Of a stretch of 64,000 nucleotides of DNA, positions 38,216-50,178 are shown one piece after another; positions within the stretch are counted from its first letter, which is position 1, and each line of letters begins with the position of its first letter. The translations under genes and the position numbers were made by a program. Source of the DNA: Polyodon spathula (taxonomy: Eukaryota > Chordata > Actinopteri > Acipenseriformes > Polyodontidae); contig NC_054537.1 of the NCBI RefSeq assembly GCF_017654505.1, positions 66,756,645 to 66,820,644 of the forward strand, read 5' to 3'. The notes below the pieces were generated by a model, which saw only the letters and a program-made list of their open reading frames with translations, ran no database searches and had not been told where the DNA came from.

Positions 38216-40450
38216 TCCACACTACTTTTCACGTGGGGTAAGTTAGAAATAAAGCACTTCAGAGTTGCTCACTCAACAGTGGCTTGTCCTAATTAATCCT
38301 TGTGATGACATATTGGCTTGTTCCGTGTGGTCAGCCTGCTTGTTTAAACTTTCTCAGATGTCCTAGCATTCAGTTACCCTGAAAAACAGCAGTCCATGTT
38401 ATCAGCATTGTTATAATTTGTCTTGCAACACAAGCGGGTGTCCCTGGCCTCTCAGAAGCCCCAGTAGAATTACTTCTTGGAAATATAAAGCAGCAAACAG
38501 GGTTTCATGTACAGATGTCTATACAACACAACTCTCAAATTTTAAATCAATCTTGAAATGTTGAAAAATGCCACCGATAACATTGATGACCAAAAAAGCT
38601 GCTCTTCAGAAAGCTGTGGTTATGTAACAAACAGATGTTGAAAGTATGATGCTCAAAATGCCAAAACGTTTCATCCAAGACACCCTCCAGCTTATTGGAT
38701 GGATTCCGACTGCCTCGGGATAAAACTATTGAACATAAAGCTATCTTTTGATTCATTTTAATTTAGACTACATATGCCATCAGCTCTTCCTTTAGGACGT
38801 CATTATTCATACCTAATGTGGCTCTTCAAAGACTGTTTTGATCTCCCTCTGCTATTTTTTGTTTTTATTGTCATCTTCACACCAAGCGACAAGGTGGTTA
38901 CTAACAGGGCTAGCGAGGTGACCTGTTTCAATAAATCTTCACCATTAAAAACAATAAAAACCTGCACAGTACATGACTCAGGTTCTGAGCAGTAATTTAC
39001 TGATGAGTTTTTTGTCCACTACAGGTTAAGAACAGCAAAACCTAGCCCACTTAGTCACCTGCTTAGACATACTCCCAGAGGTAAAGGCCATCAGTCTGTA
39101 AATAATTATTTTTTTTTTTTTTTGTGAACCAAACTATAGTTTCAAACCAGATACAGACATACAGAATTAAGAAACATTTAAGAACCTCTGTGGGCTCCTA
39201 TCTTATTCTGTAGATCCCTAAATAGACACCGGCACCTATTTCTGCTTCTTGCAGTCATTATTAAGAGTCAACAGACAGCATTGCTATTGTAGAAAAGGGC
39301 ATGGGTGGTGGTGGGAACATACATGCTATCAGGAATCAAAACAGATTATAAATTGTTCCAATTAATGTGGTTTAAAGACATGGACAGGTTTTACTGTTGT
39401 TTGCCCTCATTGTCCCTCATTAACCTTTTCAGGAGTCCTAACTTTTGTGTTTGTATTAAAAAGATAAAACAAAACAATTCTGACTGAATGAAACAAAATA
39501 CCTTATCAACTGGTATTGTTTCCTGGAACTGTCCATTTAAAACAGATTATACGTTAAGTAAAGAACCACAGGTCTCCAGAATCTCCTGGTTCAACGAAAA
39601 GGCCAGGTCTGAAAAAGCAGAACTGCTTACCTTTGATTTATCAATGCAGATGCAACCCAATCCTTCAAAATACCCTCTTTTCCTTCTGTTGTAATACACA
39701 CATAACTGAGCATTGACTGCCCCTTGCAAAGGGATTTGCTGTCAGTTCCGCCCCTTTTCAAACAAATGTCTTTCATCTCCTGTCCTCATAACAAGAGAAA
39801 ATGGTTAAAGTTGAAAACCGATTCTGTGAATTAACAGAAAATTAATTACAAAGGAAATACTACAAAAGAAAGATGCTCCAAACACTACAATTGTGATTAA
39901 AATGTCACTGTCACTGTTTTCTGAAATTCAACTCAACGAAAACAAACATGACGAGCGGGATATAAACTGGATTATGAAGCAGTCAGCAAACCAGACCAAG
40001 AAATCTACACCAAAAAAATAAAACTTTCATAACTATGTGGTATGAACTTCAAAAACAGTTTCTGTAATTTATTTATTTATGAACCCATTTTGTGTCACCT
40101 TGCTTAATATCATACCCCATTTATTATCACATTTTTTTCAAAAACCACTTACCATGCACCACTGGTTCTTTGAGAAATTACCTCTCTTAATATCATTCAC
40201 AAACCTACTTACTGTCACATTTTGTACAGCCTGTCAAATGCTGTATGGCCGGGCTTTACCAAGTAACCACAGGATATAATTAAATTCCAAGGCAACTAAA
40301 AACTAATAATCATCTCAGCTGATAAACCTACATTTTGTGCAGCCTGTCACGTGCTGCGTGGACGGTCTTAACGCTTCAGTTCAGTTACAAAACACCAACG
40401 TCACCACTTTTTAATTCTTTAACATAGTCAGTTTTATACAGGTACCTTGG

Positions 40451-40455
<5 letters not shown>

Positions 40456-40493
<38 letters not shown>
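40456..40493. repeat. AT microsatellite at SINE tail
   Basis: (AT)n next to the tail of the SINE at 40500-40980, so it may have grown from that tail. Confidence 0.9.
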
Positions 40494-40497
<4 letters not shown>

Positions 40498-40499
40498 CA

Positions 40500-40980
40500 C
40501 AATATATAAATATCCAATTATAACAAAATATATGTCCAATTATTGTTTTATCCCCAACTTTCACCCAATTTGGAATGCATAATCACTCTTCCCCTCACCG
40601 CAGCAATTCCCCACACGGCTCAGGAGACCCGAAGGTTCAGTGGGCATCCTCTGATCCCACAACTAAGCCAGCTTTCTCTCACCCAGGAACTCGAGGGCAG
40701 ATGACAGCAAGCTACCAACCTCTGGAGGACAAAGACCAGCCCTACAGGTGTCCGCCTTTGAGTTCACTGGGTGTCTGACCAGGGTTCACTGTAGCATGAT
40801 GAGAAACAGTCCCTGATGGTTTTGCCTTCCTAACCCATGGCAGTGAGCCAATGTGACACTCCCTTCGTAGTCCCCAGCAAAGACTAGCCTACTTTGCAAA
40901 GTCAGGACACAAACCTGCGCTGTATGACGCACACTGCGCACCACGTGGCTACGCTTTTACCAGAAGAGCTACTCGGGGAC
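40500..40980 (-). repeat. tRNA-derived SINE of a second family
   Basis: Read on the minus strand, the element starts at 40980 with CCCCGAGTAGCTCTTCTGGT, a good tRNA-like A box. About 50 bp later comes GGTTTGTGTCC, a B box one or two changes from consensus. A unique body of about 330 bp follows, then a tail with GGGTGAAAGTTGGGGATAAAA and ATAATTGG-like units, before an AT microsatellite. This is the head-body-tail layout of a fish SINE. The body does not resemble the family at 1-360 and 59 kb. I cannot name the family. Confidence 0.65.
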
Positions 40981-42249
40981 TCAAAAATAACTTTTACTGA
41001 TGGTCTTGGTCTGATTACCTTGCTCAACCTGTACATCTAACGTACACAAAGATTGTGGTGTACTTACATATATCCGGATCGTGTCTCAATGGTGTGATTC
41101 CTGACTATGTTGACAAAGTGCTATTTTCACACAGTTAAAAGCTGCAGTGAAAGCATTTGTGAAAGCATGGTAAAGCACGGTAAAGACAAAGAAATGCATT
41201 ATGTGTGTGCAAAAATACTGTAGTAAACTTTTATAAGGACACCAATCCTTAAGAAAACCTTTAGTAAACAACATATTGGTATGCCAAAAGGAGCTCGCTT
41301 TCTGAAAAAAAAAGGTAAACTATGGAAGAATGCAGCAAAAGGTCATCTTATTTTACAATGCTTTTGAACACAATTGTGGAACACAATTACACTTGGTTAT
41401 CAGACCTTGGCAGTCTATTTGAAGGCAGTAGGGTCTGATTACATGGTCATTTGTTTAAAAGTGGCTTTCACATTTTTACTCAGAGATGTTACAACTACAA
41501 TCTTTTTGGGTAGCCAGAGAGACCTTAAATGTAATTAAGAACGCCGACATGACCCTGAAATACCTCAGTGGAATGACAAGCATTAAGGAAACCCGGCACT
41601 CTTATCAATCTAAACAGCACCTACAATTAGTGTCTCTTACCTTTGGCTTGTTTCAGACAACAGCTGGAAAATAGTCTCAGTACTTAAAAAAGCTTTCACC
41701 AATTAAAAATGCATCTTTGTAAGGGGAACTGGGGAAGAAAAGCTGACTTGAAAAAGTAATCTCCCTGTAGGGAGCTAATCTAACCACAGATTTGGCAATT
41801 GTAAAAAAAAATGAAAAGAAAGAAAAGTAAAATCAGTATCATTTAAATATTTTCCAAGATTTTATTAACTCCCCTAATCGTAAGGCATTTCACAGATGTT
41901 GTCAACATATATATATAGTGTCTGACAAGTAGATGGTAGTCTGAAAATGTGGTTTCCAAAGGGATAATCCCCAGGAATTCTTTCACTAGTCACTTTCTTG
42001 CTTCACTTGTTTCTGGCAGGCTCAGTCTTTTCAAACACACTCAGCAACATATATGGCTGTTTTGTTTCAATTTTTGTTTTATATATGGCTGTGAAACAAA
42101 AAAACAGTAAAAAAAAAAAAAAAAAGGAAGGGCTGATGGTCTGGGATATTTAGATTATTGCTCATTTGAATCCAAGCAGTACTGTGTTTTTACACATCAC
42201 ACATGTATATGAAAATATCTTGTAGGGAAAGATAAATACAGATTAGTGT

Positions 42250-42554
42250 ATTCTCTCCCAGCTCTGGTGCCTGATGCTCCCACCGTCGTTCGCTTTAAAT
42301 CAGCTCTCAAGACCCACCTGTTCTCTCTTGCTTTCCATGCTCTTTAAGCCTGATATCTGCTATTAGCTGCTGTGTTGTTGCTACTATTTCATGTATTATG
42401 CTTTTTTTTTTTTTTACTGTATATCATGTATTATGCATTTCTCTGTGTTTAAAGTATTATGGATTTTCTTGCTGTAACTGCATCTTGTAAAGCACTTTGT
42501 GATGGTGGTCCACTATGAAAGGCGCTATACAAAATAAAGATTGATTGATTGATA
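42250..42554 (+). repeat. L2-like LINE 3' end
   Basis: The open frame at the left reads VRFKSALKTHLFSLAFHAL followed by a stop, the usual last residues of L2-type ORF2 proteins. The 3' UTR ends with AAAGCACTTTGTGATGG, GGCGCTATACAAAATAAAG and a (GATT)n tail, a hallmark of L2/Rex-type LINEs whose short terminal repeats prime reverse transcription. The copy is 5'-truncated and inactive. Confidence 0.82.
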
Positions 42555-43363
42555 AACAGATAAGGAGACATTCAGAGGTTTGCGGCCGTAGCCAGCAGTA
42601 GCTTCTACAGTATTTGTGGCTGGAATGGTGCCTGCTGTGTTGCACCCTCAGTGCTACCAGTAAAGCGTTATTGCCTATGTGAACAGCCCTTGTCAAACAT
42701 GGAATCCAGCGCCAAAAGGTCTACAAAGAGATATACAGTTTAACAAAGCTGAAAAATATAAAAAAAAATGTTACTTGAGGGAGAACAGGGGAGAAAGGGT
42801 GGAGCAGACTGGGAACAGAGGAAGACAGATGCGAGGCTGATCCTTCCCTTTTTCCCACGGAAGCGGGTTTGGCACAGGGCACAGATTTGTTCAAGATACA
42901 GTACAATGGGTCCGATTTCTAAAATGCGTGCTTCACAACATGATCTTTTCCAAAAAACGATGCTCACACGTACAGAGGTTTCTCATATTGTCACTATTAG
43001 AAATGGAAAACAGATATCAGTAGATTATCAAATTTTCCCCAAAAATCTGGGATGATTCATGAAAATTCCAGGCAGTTCTCATGCTCATTATGAAACACAG
43101 ACAAACAGACAGACATGATCAGTGCATAAGGGTCCACATTTTGAATGAGGAACCCAAAGAGCAAAAAAAAACAGTAGTCTCTAATTTCTCTAATGATGGT
43201 TTTGTTCCATTCTTGTAATTTTTCGGTTGTACTAATTAACAAGGATTGTAATGAAGCCAAAACCATGTGTACATTTTATAGAACTGTGAACTGTGATCAG
43301 ACAATATCAGGGTTAAAGAATATTTACTTATTGTTAGGAGTTAGCCAGTGATGGCTGAATAAA

Positions 43364-43460
43364 GTGATGCACCGATAAAGATTTTCTTGGCCGATACGGA
43401 TAGCCGATGGTTATCTACCCATATCGTCTGATACCAATAGGACACCAATAATAATACAGT
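43364..43460 (+). mobile_element. hAT-like transposon end
   Basis: GTGATGCACCGATAAAGATT, then TTGGCCGATACGGATAGCCG and repeated CCGATA/ATCG units, match the terminal region of non-autonomous hAT elements in fish (the ATGCACCGATA type). No opposite end was found within 2 kb, so it may be truncated. The AT-rich sequence to about 43900 may be its body. Confidence 0.5.
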
Positions 43461-44227
43461 GCAGGTAAGCTATTGTAAACTATTAGAACAAGACATAGGA
43501 CCTATATTTAAACTGTTTTAGAATCGTAAATGTCAAAAAATGAACAGATACTGTTTACGTGTTGTATATATGACAAAAATGAACAGGGATTGTTTACAAG
43601 AATAAAAGATTGTTTACAAAAGAAAATGAACACAAAGATTAACATAGTATTATATTGTGTGCTTGACAGCAATTTACACATTTGTTTTCACACAAAATAA
43701 CATTTTGCATTTGTACTAGTAATAATACTTCTGTAGAAAAAATATATAATGTGACATTAACTTTTACAGCTATTTGCTGTCAAAGTTGCGTATTATAACT
43801 TATATCTATGCTGTACAGTAGAAATGAACAACAACGTTCGTTAAATTCTTATTTTAAGCATATGCTGCTTAAAAATCTTACATTTTCGGTTACAAAATTC
43901 AGTCAAACTTGAATTTGTTACTTAACAAAGATGCACAATAATCAATTCCTGCTTCAAAATGACATCGAATACACCTGCAACCAGTGGAGATTAAGCAAGA
44001 TAAACAAAAAATACAAAAGGTCATTTTGAAGTACATTACAGAAGAAGAACAAGAACAAGATCAAGAACAACCGCCAGGTAGTTTTATGGCTTCCAAGCTT
44101 ATTACCAGTTGGACATTTTGGCAAGCTTTAGCACAGGAGCACAAGTGTCAGCAACACATCAGTTTTATGGAGCAGTTTCAGTTCAAAATACTACACTAGT
44201 TTATGAACTCACAATGCTTTATAACTT

Positions 44228-45090
44228 TAAACACCATAGTAACCATGACTCTATCTACACAGTGTAAGAAGTTATTAGCTAATTTTACGTTTAATCTTAA
44301 GGAGAGGTCAAAGGTAACGATCAAGTTAATTTTTGAATAGAGCATATATGGGTTCCTAAATGTGCTGCATAGTAACCATAACCCTATGTGGACTGTAAGG
44401 AGTTATAAGCTAGTTTTACATTTGACTGAAGATTTGGAAAGGTTTTTAAAGAAATGTGTCAGGTGGCCATATTAGTTTATGCACAAACACCATTTTTGAA
44501 AAAGTCAACTGTATTGACACAGGGATGATGCTTGTCAACTTTGGAGTTAATTAACTAAACCATGTTCAACTGAAGCAGTTTTAAATTTAAGAACGAAACG
44601 TAGGTCTGGCTGCCATCTTGTTTTACGAAAGAACACCATTTTGCCATATTTGAATTTTCAGGGAGACGCCTATCATATTTGTTGGTTAAACAGTTTGTAA
44701 ACAGTTCAGCAGTTTGATGTTTAGCCGTGCTTTGGTGAATTTGGTGGCAGCCATTTTGATAGTAAAAATTATCGCAGCAACTTCTGCTGATGATACATGC
44801 AAAGTTTCACATCAATCGCTTTACCGGTTCCCAAGAAGATTTTGAAAGGTTTTTATGCATTAGGCCGCCATCTTGGTTGATGCAGGAGCGCATTTATTTT
44901 TTTTTAATTTGAACTGTAATCTACACAAGGTGATACCTGCCAAGTTTCATGTTGATTGGTTATACTGTGTGTGAAAAAGAGCAGTTTAAAGTTTTGGGAG
45001 AAAAAACGACAATAAAAAGAAATAAAAAATAAATTTAAAAAAATCATTACAATAACAACAGGCTTCCCAAGCCAGCTTGGAAGCCAAATA
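44228..45090 (+). repeat. Unclassified repeat with internal repeats and 3' hairpin
   Basis: The block is made of degenerate units of about 133 bp. CATAGTAACCAT with TTATAAGCTAGTTTTACAT-like text occurs at 44235 and again at 44368. GCCATCTTG-like and AAGTTTCA..TTGATTGG motifs recur up to 44960. It closes with an imperfect hairpin at 45061-45085 (GGCTTCCCAAGC / GCTTGGAAGCC, one bulge). I recall similar repeats in many fish and invertebrates but cannot name the class. It contains no open frame. Confidence 0.6.
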
Positions 45091-45099
45091 ATGTTATGA

Positions 45100-47220
45100 T
45101 CCGGCAAACTGTGCTAACTAAGAGGTCTTGTTTTGATGTTTGGAAGTGGACAGAGTGTTGAGCAGTGAGGAGAGAGTGGGGAAGGCGAACACTCCAGTCT
45201 TACATATTCAAAGAAAGATTTTTTTTAAAAGTATCAGAATAATATTCTACTCACAGTTCGTTTTAGATTTAATGAGGCATCAACTCTGTTCTGCTGCAGA
45301 CAACTCGGCTATGTTGTTGTTGTCTTCAGATATTTAAAAAATATCTAGTATAAAATATAATTTTAAAAGGTACTGTAATATAATCCTTAAGATCCCCATT
45401 GTATGTGTGCAACCTTACTACCATGCACATGGACTACCTGAACCTCTTCATCGCAGCCAACTACCTTGTTGACTTAGTACTTGTTGCTCAGGTCTATTAT
45501 AACTAATCTACTTGAGCGTCTTACAGTCATCAACTTCTTTATTACTTTAAAATTACCACAGCATGCCTTTGGCAACACAACAAAGGCTCTACTCCACAAA
45601 AGCTATAATAATTAAAATAACCCAGAGGAAAAAAAAAGTAAAGTTTGAGCTTTTATTTACTTAAGCAGTGCATGTTTGCTGATAAGCCTATAATCCTTTA
45701 AATTGTCAAAAATCATCCTACAAGTGGCTATCAAAGCACAGCATTATGAGTCTCTTCCTGTATATTATGATGATATGACTGTTTTCCTGCTGCTCACTTA
45801 TTTTACAGAACAGTGCAGAGGATTAAAATATAGATTAGAAACACAGTCTGCCTGCTTAGTTTCAGACTCTCCTGTAGGTAAATTATTATGAAGCTGAATT
45901 TTCTTACCCTTTTTCTGATGCTTATATAAAGAAGCGGAACCCTGTGTTTTTTTTTTTTGTGATTGTTTCCAAAGCAGAACTACATAAAGCAAGTTCCTTG
46001 AGTATTTTCGATATTCGATTGATAACTGACAGCTTTTTCTTCTAAAGTTTAAAATATGTTTGTGTGTTCTGCTGATCTATCACCAACCTTTCAAGGAAAC
46101 CCACATGCCAGTTGGAGGCGAGAAAGCGAAATGACACCTCCAACTGATCCCATACATGCCCTTCAGGGATTGAATTGACATTATGTAATCCAGTTTGTTT
46201 TTCAAAGGCTGGTTAACCAGCAAATTCACTGCCAATGTGGTCTTCTTTAGAGGAAAGAAAAATTATAAAAACAATGGAGAACAAATTATGCATTCTTAAA
46301 TAACATACTATACTTTTCTTTACTGCTCACCTTAATCAAAGCACTGATTGATGTTTAAATGCCTCATTGCCAGCCACAGGAGCCCAATTAAGAATGAGAA
46401 TCAGAGAAGAAAGTTTGGTTTTAAACATAACCAAGGGTTTGTTAAAGTTAATGCTTTTCAACAATGCACGGCAACAACCATAACATCAAACAGTCAAGCG
46501 TAAAGCCTTAGTACCTTCACTAAAATACATAATGCAGGATCCCACATTCAGTTTTGACACTTGTCCACTTAAACATGGTGAAAGTCATCGCTGGGGGCGG
46601 GGGGGGGCTGTTACAATTTTGCTATGACTTTAAATTGAAATAGTTTGACAGGCAGTTTGTCACTGTGTGACAAGATGGCAGTCAGATTTCTAATTAAGTA
46701 CACTGTACTTACATTGTAGATAACATTACTAACAACTTGCTAACAGATAGCACAGTATAAATATATTTAGTATACCCAGTGTTACTTAATAAAAGTTCAT
46801 TACACTACTTGCCTGACTTCCTGTCATAATGGTAACAGTATATTCAGGTTAGGGCTATTTTTTTCATAGTATTCTTAATATTGTTGGAATATTCTGGAGC
46901 CATTGGACATTTAATTGAAACATTGGCACACTAAGGCACTGTAGCTTTGTAACCTTAGACCCAAAGCATGTGGATCTGGACACCTTTAGGGTTAAACTGG
47001 TTTAGAAACAATAGGCCCAGAGTGAAGTTGGATAAAGAAAATATCTCCCATACGTAATGGAATTTTTTCAATGTCAACCTCACTGCAGACTCACAAATTC
47101 TCTATTTATTTGAAAGACTGACATATCTCAGGAAAACCAGAGAGGCTTTCCTGAGGTTTCCCCTGCTTTACTACATGTCTGGGGATGTGTGATATTGTGT
47201 GTGTGTTTGTTTTGTGGTTG
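45100..47220. other. Intron with no recognised element
   Basis: AT-rich sequence with one inverted repeat at 46109-46146 and a G-run at about 46595. I see no gene or transposon. Confidence 0.6.
46109..46146. repeat. 10-bp inverted repeat with 18-nt loop
   Basis: The arms CAGTTGGAGG and CCTCCAACTG are perfect, with a GA-rich loop CGAGAAAGCGAAATGACA. No polymerase III elements or known small-RNA boxes were recognised beside it. Confidence 0.7.
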
Positions 47221-47227
47221 GCAGCTA

Positions 47228-48835
47228 CAGTGGCTTGCAAAAGTATTGACCCCCCTTGGCATTTTTCCTATTTTGTTGCCTTACAACCTGGAACTAAAAT
47301 GGATTTTTTGGGGGTTTGTATCATTTGATTTACACAACATGCCTACCACTTTGAAGATGCAAAATATTTTTTATTGTGAAACAAACAACAAATAAGACAA
47401 AAAAACAGAAAACTTGAGCGTGCATAAGTATTCACCCCCCCCCCCAAAGTCAATACTTTGTAGAGCCACCTTTTGCAGCAATTACAGCTGCAAATCTCTT
47501 GGGATATGTATCTATAAGCTTGGCACATCTAGCCACTGGGATTTTTGCCCATTCTTCAAGGCAAAACTGCTCCAGCTCCTTCAAGTTGGATGGGTTTCGC
47601 TGGTGTACAACAATCTTTAAGTCATACAACAGATTCTCAATTGGATTGAGGTCTGGTCTTTGACTAGGCCGTTCCAAGACATTTAAATGTTTCCCCTTAA
47701 ACCACTCGAGTGTTGCTTTAGCAGTATGCTTAGGGTCATTGTCCTGCTGGAAGGTGAACCTCCGTCCCAGTCTCAAATCTCTGGAAGACTGAAACAGGTT
47801 TCCCTGTATTTAGCGCCATCTAGCATTCCTTCAATTCTGACCACAGCATGATGCTGCCACCACCATGCTTCACTGTGGGGATGGTGTTCTCGGGGTGATG
47901 AGAGGTGTTGGGTTTGTGCCAGACATAGCATTTTCCTTGATGGCCAAAAAGCTCAATTTTAGTCTCATCTGACCAGAGTACCTTCTTCCATATGTTTGGG
48001 GATTCTCCCACATGCCTTTTGGCGAACACCAAACGTGTTTGCTTATTTTTTTCTTTAAGCAATGGCTTTTTTCTGGTCACTCTTCTGTAAAGCCCAGCTC
48101 TGTGGAGTGTACTGCTTAAAGTGGTCCTATGGACAGATACTCCAATCTCCGCTATGGAGCTTTGCAGCTCCTTCAGGGTTATCTTTGGTCTCTTTGTTGC
48201 CTCTCTGATTAATGCCCTCCATGCCTGGTCTGTGAGTTTTGGTGGGCGGCCCTCTCTTGCCAGGTTTGTTGTGGCACAATATTCTTTCCATTTTTTAATA
48301 ATGGCTTTAAAGGTGCTCCGTGGGATGTTCAAAGTTTCGAATATTTTTTTATAACCCAACCCTGATCTGTACTTCTCCACAACTTTGTCCCTGACCTGTT
48401 TGGAGAGCTCCTTGGTCTTCATGGTGCCGCTTGCTTGGTGGTGCCCCTTGCTTAGTGGTGTTGCAGACTCTGGGGCCTTTCAGAACAGGTGTATCTATAC
48501 TGAGATCATGTGACAGATCATGTGACACTTAGATTGCACACAGGTGGACTTTATTTAACTAATTACGTGACTTCTGAAGGTAATTGGTTGCACCAGATCT
48601 TGTTTAGAGGCTTAATAGCAAAGGGGGTGAATACATATGCACGCACCACTTTTCTGTTATTTATTTTTTAGAATTTTTTTAAACAAGTTATTTTTTTAAT
48701 TTCACTTCACCAATTTGGACTATTTTGTGTATGTCCATTACATGAAATCAAAATAAAAATCCATTTTAATTCCAGGTTGTAAGGCAACAAAATAGGAAAA
48801 ATGCCAAGGGGGGTCAGTACTTCCGCAAGCCACTG
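47228..48835 (-). mobile_element. Full-length Tc1-like transposon (inactive)
   Basis: This is a 1608-bp Tc1/mariner element. The left end is CAGTGGCTTGCAAAAGTATT and the right end is its near-exact inverse, with the match continuing about 70 bp inwards (AACCTGGAA at the inner part). Both ends are flanked by TA, the target dinucleotide duplicated by this superfamily. The single gene runs on the minus strand and is broken. Size, ends and target site are all typical for fish Tc1 elements. Confidence 0.95.
47450..48422 (-). pseudogene. Tc1 transposase, broken
   Basis: This cut-and-paste DNA transposase starts MKTKELSKQVRDKVVEKYRS. Two helix-turn-helix (paired-like) DNA-binding modules occupy about residues 1-110, including GYKKIFETLNIPRSTFKAII. 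The catalytic domain has WSDETK (first Asp), QDNDPKHT (second Asp) and NPIENL (Glu), 34 residues after the second Asp, the DD34E signature of Tc1. The reading frame breaks just after GGGSIMLW at about 47840, where the glycine-rich segment is lost. The shifted frame reads RIEGMLDGAKYRE until a stop at about 47780, and the remaining 108 residues are open. All three catalytic residues survive, so inactivation is by small deletions only. Confidence 0.93.
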
Positions 48836-48964
48836 TATCTTGGCTCTGGCATAGAGGAACAGCAAGGGCTAAGATGATCACCTTTGCACAGCCACAAGTG
48901 TACTTTGGTTTGGTGTACAGATAAGGTTTAATTGTTTAATGTTTAATTGTAACTGATTAAAAAA

Positions 48965-49430
48965 AAATGTGTGGAATGTGGCCATGTGAGAATGGAATTA
49001 TTGATTATCAATTAACCCCTATAAAAGAACAATGACATGTTTGTTTTGTGGGTTGTATTTCAGTGAAGGCGATTGTTTAGCCAGAGCAGCAGAACAGTGG
49101 AACAGCACCAGGATTGCCAAAGCTTGGGTGCTATTTTTAATGGGTTTGATTTGAAGTGTTTGTTGAGTTTTGTTTAAACCTTTGCCTTTGTTTTGTTGTA
49201 AATCAATAAAAGTGTGCAAAGGAAGTGCTAAACTGCAGTTTCGGAGTCTGGGTCTACTGTTTCAAGGGCGCATTTTGCTGAACTCGGTGTCCCAAAATTG
49301 AGGGAGAGCTTCATTAGCCTCACCAACACATACACGCCAGTATACGCCACAGCTGGATTTATTTTATTTTTTTTACAACACTGGGGAATCAGCCTGGTTT
49401 GCACCAAGCACCTATTTGTGGTTATCACAC
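48965..49430 (+). repeat. LTR-like element, distant relative of copies A and B
   Basis: TATAAAAG sits at 49020-49027 and AATAAAAGTGTGCAAAGG at about 49205-49222. The polyA-signal block and the following GGTCT..AAGGG motif resemble the ends of the 53.6 and 63.1 kb copies, while the middle is different. The layout (TATA, about 185 bp, polyA signal, about 200 bp tail) suits an LTR. No direct repeats were recognised at its edges. Confidence 0.4.
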
Positions 49431-49597
49431 GAAGCAGGGACTCAATGTTTTTTAATCTAGATTGAAAATGTATTTTTACATAATGGCTTTTTTATCTTAG
49501 TTTTTCTAATTTTACAATTAAAACCATTTTTTGTCTCTAATTTCTGTTTTATAAAATGTTGTATTAGACTGTTTTTAATGTAATGGTAGAATTGTTT

Positions 49598-49615
49598 GTG
49601 TGTGTGTGTGTGTGT
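49598..49615. repeat. (GT)9 microsatellite
   Basis: A short GT run just before the CR1 fragment. Confidence 0.9.
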
Positions 49616-49619
49616 CTGT

Positions 49620-50178
49620 GGGGAGGAGTAAATATTACAATTGTGTTAAAACTTTACAATGCATTAGTAAGACCTCATCTAGAATACTGTGTTCAGTTCT
49701 GGTCACCTCACTACAAAAAGGATATTGCTGCTCTAGAAAGAGTGAAAAGAACAGCGACCAGAATTATTCCGGGTTTAAAAGGCATGTCATATGCAGACAG
49801 GCTAAAAGAATTGAATCTATTCAGTCTTGAACAAAGAAGACTACACTGCAGTATGATTCAAGCATTCAAAATCCTATAAGGTATTGACAATGTTGACCCA
49901 AGGGACTTTTTCGAAGTGAAAAAAGAAACAAGGACCAGGGGTCACAAATGGAGATTAGAGAAGGGGCATTCAGAACAGAAATTAGGAGGCACTTTTTTCA
50001 CAGAGAATAGTGGGACTCTGGAACCAACTCCCCAGTAATGTTGTTGAAGCTGACACCCTGGGATTCTTCAAGAAGCTGCTTGATGAGATTCTGGGATCAA
50101 GAACCTGCTAACAACCAAACAAGCAAGATGGGCAGAATGGTCTTCTCTCATTAGTAAACTTTCTTATGTTTTATGTTC
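49620..50178 (+). repeat. CR1-like LINE 3' end
   Basis: The frame from about 49640 reads YNALVRPHLEYCVQFWSP, then KKDIAALERVKRTATRIIPG and LNLFSLEQRRLHCSMIQAFK. This is the thumb and C-terminal part of a CR1-type reverse transcriptase, broken by a stop at 49877-49879. Downstream traces in other frames include GHKWRLEK and ARWAEWSSL. The copy ends in the CTTATGTTTTATGTTCT tail typical of this family in non-teleost fish. It abuts an oppositely oriented LINE at 50179. Confidence 0.85.

Larger units (their letters stand above)
32400..40450. other. Intron, mostly unique sequence
   Basis: There is little here besides the A31 tract, a possible LTR at 37.9 kb and a GC-richer block at 34640-34870. 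On the minus strand that block ends with AAATTAAATAAAAGATATG and could be another old LTR. No coding exon was recognised. Confidence 0.55.
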
